Origin: Butyrivibrio sp.
GTDB taxonomy: Bacteria; Bacillota; Clostridia; Lachnospirales; Lachnospiraceae
Assembly (NCBI GenBank): GCA_016297265.1
Contig: JAEDHB010000015.1
Span: forward strand, 1 to 34,498
DNA length: 34,498 nucleotides
Reading direction: 5' to 3'
Shown here piece by piece: positions 30,796 through 34,498 of this stretch. The notes below the pieces were generated by a model. It was given only the letters and a program-made list of their open reading frames with translations. It ran no database searches and was not told the DNA's origin. The position numbers and the translations under genes were made by a program. Position 1 is the first letter of the stretch; every line of letters starts with the position of its first letter.

Positions 30796-31821
30796 ATGGC
30801 AGAAGGTGTAGAGGTGGCTATTGTTTCAGAAGAAAATATGTATGATAAAATCTATACTATTCGTGGACAGAGAGTAATGTTAGATTTTGAACTTGCGGAA
30901 ATATATGGATATGAAACAAAGAATTTTAATCGTCAAGTGAAAAACAATTCAGCAAAATTTGAAGGTGATGATTTTATGTTTCAATTATCAAAAGATGAAT
31001 GGGAAAACTTGAGGTGCAAAAAATTCACCTCAAGTTGGGGAGGACTAAGATACTTGCCTATGGCTTTTACAGAGCAAGGAATCTATATGCTTATGACGGT
31101 ACTTAGAGGAGAACTTGCAATAAAACAAAGTCGAGCATTGGTTCGTACCTTTAAGAAAATGAAAGATTACATCATTGATAATCGAGACTTAATAGGGCAG
31201 AGAGAATATATTCAGATTTCTATACAGACTGCGGAAAATGTACGAGATATTTCAAAATTAAAATCAGATATCGGTTCTGTCGAGAAACAGATGAGTGATG
31301 TAATGGATCAACTTAGTGATGTTGTTACAAAGTCTGATTTAGCAGATATGATGAATAGTTTTGTCGATGATGAAGATAATGGTTGGTTGATGTATAACAC
31401 TAAGTATTGTACCGCAGATTTAGCATATTCAGAAATATATGCGCAAGCAAAAAAAACTATTTATGTGGTAGACAATTACATCGGTTTGCGCACATTAGTA
31501 CTACTGAAAAATGCTCCTATTGGTGTTGATATAACTCTTTTTAGCGATAATCTTGGTGGAAGATTACATAGTATTGAATATAAGGATTTTTGTACAGAAT
31601 ATCCATCAATCAAAATGACACTTAAAAGAACTGGAGGAATATATCATGACAGATTCATTGTTCTTGATTACGGTACGGACGATGAGAGAGTTTTCCTATG
31701 TGGTGCCTCTTCTAAAGACGCAGGTGCAAGAGTGACAAGCATTGTAGAAGATTTTGGGATAGGGAAATACAAAATACTTATTGATTCATTGCTTAAGAAT
31801 AAAAAGCTAGTACTTGTATAA
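30796..31821 (+). CDS. ORF6N-domain (phage antirepressor-like) protein with PLD-like C-terminal region
   Basis: A 341-residue protein. Residues about 18-110 form an ORF6N domain: YTIRGQRVMLDFELAEIYGY, FNRQVKNN, FMFQLSKDEWENL and RYLPMAFTEQGIYMLMTVL. Residues 150-190 look like a coiled coil. The C-terminal region (about 200-335) contains YHDRFIVLDYG (283-293) and VFLCGASSKDAG, a pattern resembling single-site PLD-like domains in phage-derived proteins. ORF6N domains occur in phage antirepressor and KilA-N/Bro-type proteins and probably bind DNA. GGAGGGAG stands 3-6 nt before the ATG at 30796; a longer frame from 30727 would place both upstream repeats in coding sequence and lacks a site. Residues 71-81 are encoded by IR3. 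Confidence 0.85.
   Translation: MAEGVEVAIVSEENMYDKIYTIRGQRVMLDFELAEIYGYETKNFNRQVKNNSAKFEGDDFMFQLSKDEWENLRCKKFTSSWGGLRYLPMAFTEQGIYMLMTVLRGELAIKQSRALVRTFKKMKDYIIDNRDLIGQREYIQISIQTAENVRDISKLKSDIGSVEKQMSDVMDQLSDVVTKSDLADMMNSFVDDEDNGWLMYNTKYCTADLAYSEIYAQAKKTIYVVDNYIGLRTLVLLKNAPIGVDITLFSDNLGGRLHSIEYKDFCTEYPSIKMTLKRTGGIYHDRFIVLDYGTDDERVFLCGASSKDAGARVTSIVEDFGIGKYKILIDSLLKNKKLVLV
31006..31036 (+). repeat. Inverted repeat IR3 inside the ORF6N coding sequence
   Basis: Perfect 11-bp arms, AACTTGAGGTG (31006-31016) and CACCTCAAGTT (31026-31036), with a 9-nt AT-rich spacer. It encodes NLRCKKFTSSW, the variable segment just before the conserved RYLPMAFTEQG. Confidence 0.95.
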
Positions 31822-31826
31822 ATAAA

Positions 31827-31925
31827 ACTATTAGTACGGAACATGTGCAGAATAATGCTACAGTTCGTGAAATGCTTGGTACCAGAGGAATTAAAGCGGA
31901 GGAACTCCCACCATCAGAAGATATA
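31827..31925 (+). pseudogene. Remnant resembling the C-terminal part of DinD
   Basis: One frame reads TISTEHVQNNATVREMLGTR followed by GIKAEELPPSEDI. This matches, from memory, the conserved block of DNA-damage-inducible protein D (HVQNN..VR..L..RGI.PE.LPP.EDI). There is no start codon or upstream part, and the similarity ends at about 31925, after which the frame continues as unrelated sequence to a stop overlapping the GNAT gene. It is a 33-codon relic left between the ORF6N and GNAT genes. Confidence 0.7.
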
Positions 31926-31980
31926 ATGGATATAATGGGATATTGCACAATTTGTACAGACGTTGAAAAGGAGATTCCAA

Positions 31981-32727
31981 ATGAAACAGAAAATAATAAC
32001 AAATGTGTTTAATTCATGGGAAGAAACCATTATATGGTCTTGTTTACAAGGCATAATGGGAGATGTATATACGAATGATGCAGAAGATGCTGCTATGGCA
32101 ATATTGGGAGATCTTGCTTTTTGTGCAGGGAATCCAAGTGAAGAATTAGTCCGATTCAAACCGGAGAAATGTAAACAGGACTTCATCATTATGGTTCCGC
32201 AGAATGAGGAATGGGGAAAATTAATTGAAAAATGTTACGGCGACAAAGCGAAGAAAGTAACACGGTATGCAATTAAAAAAGAACCGGATGCATTTGATAA
32301 AGAAAAATTGGAACAGGTGGTTTTAAACATACCGGATGGTTATGAACTAAAGCTGATAGAAGAACCGGAATATCGTATGTGTCAAAGAAACGACTGGTCA
32401 GGGGATTTGGTGTCTCAATACAAAGACTATGAAACATACAAAAAGCTAGGGCTAGGTGTGGCTGTTATAAAAGATGGCGAACTGGTTGCCGGAGCCTCAT
32501 CTTACAGTACATATGACAAAGGTATTGAGATACAAATTGATACCAGAGAAGACCACAGAAGAAAGGGATTTGCATACGCCTGTGGTGCCAAACTGATATT
32601 GGAATGTCAGAAAAGAGATTTATATCCTAGTTGGGATGCACAGAATAAATCGTCAGTAGCTTTGGCAGAAAAGCTTGGATATCATTTTAGTCACGAATAT
32701 GTGGCGTATGAGGTTACGGGATATTAA
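31981..32727 (+). CDS. GNAT-family N-acetyltransferase
   Basis: A 248-residue protein of the two-part GNAT group with an N-terminal helical region (about 1-120) and a C-terminal acetyltransferase domain. The acetyl-CoA loop is seen in REDHRRKGFAYACGAKLILE, followed by PSWDAQNKSSVALAEKLGY, the usual end motif. The acceptor is unknown. AAAGGAG lies about 9 nt before the ATG at 31981; an in-frame TTG at 31963 is less likely. It is a lone cargo gene in the accessory stretch. Confidence 0.88.
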   Translation: MKQKIITNVFNSWEETIIWSCLQGIMGDVYTNDAEDAAMAILGDLAFCAGNPSEELVRFKPEKCKQDFIIMVPQNEEWGKLIEKCYGDKAKKVTRYAIKKEPDAFDKEKLEQVVLNIPDGYELKLIEEPEYRMCQRNDWSGDLVSQYKDYETYKKLGLGVAVIKDGELVAGASSYSTYDKGIEIQIDTREDHRRKGFAYACGAKLILECQKRDLYPSWDAQNKSSVALAEKLGYHFSHEYVAYEVTGY

Positions 32728-32730
32728 AGA

Positions 32731-32836
32731 CAAATCGACTGAGTATCGATAATTGATTAAAGCTGCATTTATCAGTATGGAGCAAGGAATTTGTGGAAGA
32801 ACAGGTATGTGTAGACTACTAAGAGAGAGTCGATTT
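32731..32836 (+). repeat. Long-range 10-bp inverted repeat after the GNAT gene
   Basis: CAAATCGACT (32731-32740) is perfectly complementary to AGTCGATTTG (32827-32836), 86 nt apart. The right arm is followed within 4 nt by the terminator hairpin. It could be the closing stem of a structured RNA or a 3'-UTR element. Confidence 0.6.
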
Positions 32837-32839
32837 GAT

Positions 32840-32866
32840 AAAATGCGGTCATATGACCGCATTTTT
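32840..32866 (+). terminator. Terminator before the toxin-antitoxin operon
   Basis: A perfect palindromic 12-bp stem-half, AAATGCGGTCAT (32840-32851) and ATGACCGCATTT (32852-32863), followed by TTTCTTGACTTTTT. In RNA the inner bases form the loop. Confidence 0.9.
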
Positions 32867-32895
32867 CTTGACTTTTTGAGATTCTTGAGTATAAT
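32867..32895 (+). promoter_or_regulatory. Promoter of the toxin-antitoxin operon
   Basis: TTGACT (about 32867-32872), a spacer of 16-17 nt and TATAAT (32890-32895). The -35 lies in the tail of the preceding terminator. No clear palindromic operator for the antitoxin was found here. Confidence 0.7.
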
Positions 32896-32918
32896 ATAAA
32901 GTACACGGAGGTGACTTA

Positions 32919-33263
32919 GTGGGTAATCAAGCAAGCAACGCGCAGATAGTAGCATATCTTGCTGATGTCAAGCGGCTACTGTCTGCAGGAAAATATGATT
33001 TTGTTCCAAGAAGAAAAAACATGCAAGCATTGGCGCAACATGGTCTTACTATCACGGATGCAAAAAATGAGATTCTAGGGCTTGTTGTCGGTGATTACTA
33101 CAAAGGCCCTAAGCAGGATCACGATCCTAATCGTCCTGGGGACATTTGGGAATTCAAAAAGAATATTGATGGAATGCAATTTTACGTAAAAGTAAAAATT
33201 GTTCAGGAGAACGGAGAAGATATCCTGAAATGTATTGGATTCCACGAGGACGATTTTGTTTAG
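32919..33263 (+). CDS. MqsR-like mRNA interferase toxin
   Basis: A 114-residue protein starting with GTG, supported by CGGAGGTG 5 nt upstream. It resembles MqsR, a RelE-fold ribonuclease: VKRLLSAGKY at the start, LGLVVGDYYKGPKQDHD (K62 at the position of the functional lysine in MqsR), DIWEF, and FYVKVKIV (Y89, K91) near the end. MqsR cleaves mRNA at GCU. The partner antitoxin with YgiT/MqsA-type zinc site and HTH follows 17 nt later, toxin first as in mqsRA. Specificity here is inferred. Confidence 0.82.
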   Translation: MGNQASNAQIVAYLADVKRLLSAGKYDFVPRRKNMQALAQHGLTITDAKNEILGLVVGDYYKGPKQDHDPNRPGDIWEFKKNIDGMQFYVKVKIVQENGEDILKCIGFHEDDFV

Positions 33264-33280
33264 GAAAGGAGGTGGCGTCG

Positions 33281-34285
33281 ATGAAAAAATATTGTGAGGA
33301 ATGTGGAAAAGAAGTCGAGACTAAGGTAATTATTAAGAAAGAAACCTATGATGTTTGTGGAGAGCCAATCGAAGTTGATGCCCAGGTATTGGTTTGTGCT
33401 GAGTGTGGAGAAGAGTTCTATTGTGAAGAGTTTGATAACGCCACACTTATTAATGCATACAACGAATATCGTAGAAAGCATAAACTCTTGATGCCAGAGG
33501 AAATCAAGAAAATAAGAGAACAGTATGGGCTTAGCCAGAGAAGTTTTGCTAAGCTCTTGAGCTGGGGAGATAAGACTATCTGCAGATATGAGAATGGATC
33601 TATTCAGGATAAGGCTCATAATAGTCTTCTTCTGTTCTTACGTGAGCCTGAAAATATGAGGACATATTTAACGGAGAATGAGATTATCCTTGATGAAAGA
33701 CAGAAGGCAAAACTGCTTGATACTGTTGATAAGCTTGAGCAAGATACGGAATATCGAGTTGGCAGACATTTCTTTGATTTGTTTTTCTCAAGAGTTCCTT
33801 GTGAGGAAAACGGATTCAAGGGGTTTGATTATGAGAAACTCTGCGCTATGGTTCTGTTTTTTGCAAGTAAGAGCACTGAATTATTGAAAACTAAGCTTAT
33901 GAAGTTACTCAACTACTCAGATATGATTTTCTATAAAGAAAATGGGATTTCAATATCTGGTCTGAAATATGCACATCGGCGTTATGGACCAGTGCCAGAT
34001 CATTTTGATATAATTCTTGGAAAAATGGCAGCAGATCATATTGCCCACATCGATGTATTTTATGATGGGGGCTATGAAAAACATCAGGTAGTTCCAGAGC
34101 GTGATATTCCTGAAGGTGTGCTTTCTGATGCAGAGATAGAAGTGCTGAACCGTATTTACGAGAAGTTTAAGACCTTTGGATCAGTGGAGATTTCTGATTA
34201 TTCACATAAGGAGAAAGGATATAAAGCAACAAAGACGGGAGAGACTATTTCCTATGCATACGCGATGGATATTCAATTGAATTGA
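33281..34285 (+). CDS. MqsA/YgiT-type antitoxin fused to a Panacea (DUF4065) domain
   Basis: A 334-residue antitoxin with three parts. Residues 1-50 are a YgiT-type zinc finger with paired cysteines (CEEC 5-8, CAEC 39-42). Residues about 68-125 are an MqsA-like helix-turn-helix (MPEEIKKIREQYGLSQRSFA). Residues about 185-330 resemble the Panacea/DUF4065 (SocA-like) domain: LLKTKLMKLLNYSDMIFYKE, then ISISGLKYAHRRYGPVPDHF. E. coli MqsA is about 131 residues, so the extra 200 residues are a true fusion. Panacea domains are known as antitoxin modules able to pair with many toxins. AAAGGAGGTGG precedes the ATG. It likely represses the operon and neutralises the toxin. Confidence 0.9.
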   Translation: MKKYCEECGKEVETKVIIKKETYDVCGEPIEVDAQVLVCAECGEEFYCEEFDNATLINAYNEYRRKHKLLMPEEIKKIREQYGLSQRSFAKLLSWGDKTICRYENGSIQDKAHNSLLLFLREPENMRTYLTENEIILDERQKAKLLDTVDKLEQDTEYRVGRHFFDLFFSRVPCEENGFKGFDYEKLCAMVLFFASKSTELLKTKLMKLLNYSDMIFYKENGISISGLKYAHRRYGPVPDHFDIILGKMAADHIAHIDVFYDGGYEKHQVVPERDIPEGVLSDAEIEVLNRIYEKFKTFGSVEISDYSHKEKGYKATKTGETISYAYAMDIQLN

Positions 34286-34303
34286 GGATAATAAAAGTTG
34301 AAG

Positions 34304-34336
34304 TAGCGGCCTCCGGCAATAAACCGGGAGCCGCTA
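34304..34336. terminator. Hairpin between the antitoxin gene and the right-edge remnant
   Basis: TAGCGGC (34304-34310) pairs with GCCGCTA (34330-34336), and CCGG pairs further in. The T tail is poor on both strands, so activity as a terminator is uncertain. Confidence 0.5.
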
Positions 34337-34344
34337 TATTCATG

Positions 34345-34443
34345 TCAGTCCTTTTTATAAAAAACGGTCTCGTACCCGTCGGCGCGGAGCAGTATGTCCG
34401 GCATCCAGTCCGGAGATCTGCCCATCTGCACACAGATAGCTTT
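34345..34443 (-). pseudogene. Possible 3' remnant of a minus-strand gene
   Basis: On the minus strand an open stretch of 32 codons ends at TGA (34347-34345) and reads KAICVQMGRSPDWMPDILLR, then ADGYETVFYKKD. It has the look of a protein C-terminus and a hairpin follows its stop, but TAG immediately precedes it and no start codon is convincing. GC content is higher than in the neighbours. I do not recognise the family. Confidence 0.3.
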
Positions 34444-34459
34444 CTAAAAATGAATTTTT

Positions 34460-34491
34460 AACTGCTTGTTTTTGCTTGCAACTGCTTTTGC
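34460..34491 (+). repeat. Short imperfect direct repeat at the right edge
   Basis: AACTGCTTGTTTTTGC (34460-34475) is followed by AACTGCTTTTGC (34480-34491). It may belong to a feature continuing beyond the window. Confidence 0.4.
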
Positions 34492-34498
34492 AAACTAG

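Overview
The window is ordinary low-GC Firmicutes chromosome, most likely a Lachnospiraceae member (Butyrivibrio/Roseburia-like clostridium). The reasons are: a SCIFF peptide with its radical-SAM maturase, a DUF6465 protein with a Lys/Ala/Pro-rich arm, DUF1846 and DUF1836 proteins, a YerC-type TrpR relative, strong AGGAGG ribosome sites and textbook TTGACA/TATAAT promoters. Family assignments come from recognising motifs by eye; no database search was run.

Layout. 1-2.8 kb: a sensor gene cut by the left edge (minus), then a GH13 amylase (plus) with a strong promoter and a repeat-bearing C-terminal tail. 2.9-5.9 kb (minus): the SCIFF peptide, an intergenic hairpin, the SCIFF maturase, and a coupled Orn/Lys/Arg-decarboxylase-like PLP enzyme. 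5.9-9.7 kb (minus): a three-gene operon of an HTH-cytidylyltransferase-choline kinase fusion, an APC permease and an unknown protein; a MATE exporter diverges from it. 11.1-15.2 kb (plus): tRNA-Asn, a PAP2 phosphatase, an EAL protein with a degenerate GGDEF, and a membrane coiled-coil/zinc-ribbon protein. 15.2-15.7 kb has no gene but holds several hairpins and an orphan terminator, so a small RNA is possible. 15.7-17.8 kb (minus): DUF1846 and DUF308. 18.0-19.5 kb: a Wzm/Wzt (TagGH)-type ABC exporter. 19.7-29.9 kb: housekeeping genes, namely DUF6465, trpS, a zinc-dependent phospholipase C-like protein, a Cof-type HAD, YerC, DUF1836, PspA, pcrA, two small membrane proteins and rlmD.

From about 29.87 kb the character changes to accessory DNA. 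The C-terminal extension of rlmD is broken by two frameshifts and a nonsense codon. It is followed by an Xre-type repressor with two palindromic operators, an ORF6N (phage antirepressor-like) gene, a fragment resembling the end of dinD, a GNAT acetyltransferase, an MqsR-like toxin with an MqsA/Panacea antitoxin, and a possible gene remnant at the right edge.

The most unusual signal is around the ORF6N gene. Three related long inverted repeats lie within about 330 bp: two between the repressor and the ORF6N start, and a third inside the ORF6N coding sequence over the variable R-C-K-x-x-T-S segment. The first and third share the core AGGTGCAAAAA...CACCT. This suggests an ORF6N protein whose gene carries, or is matched to, its own recognition or regulatory palindrome.
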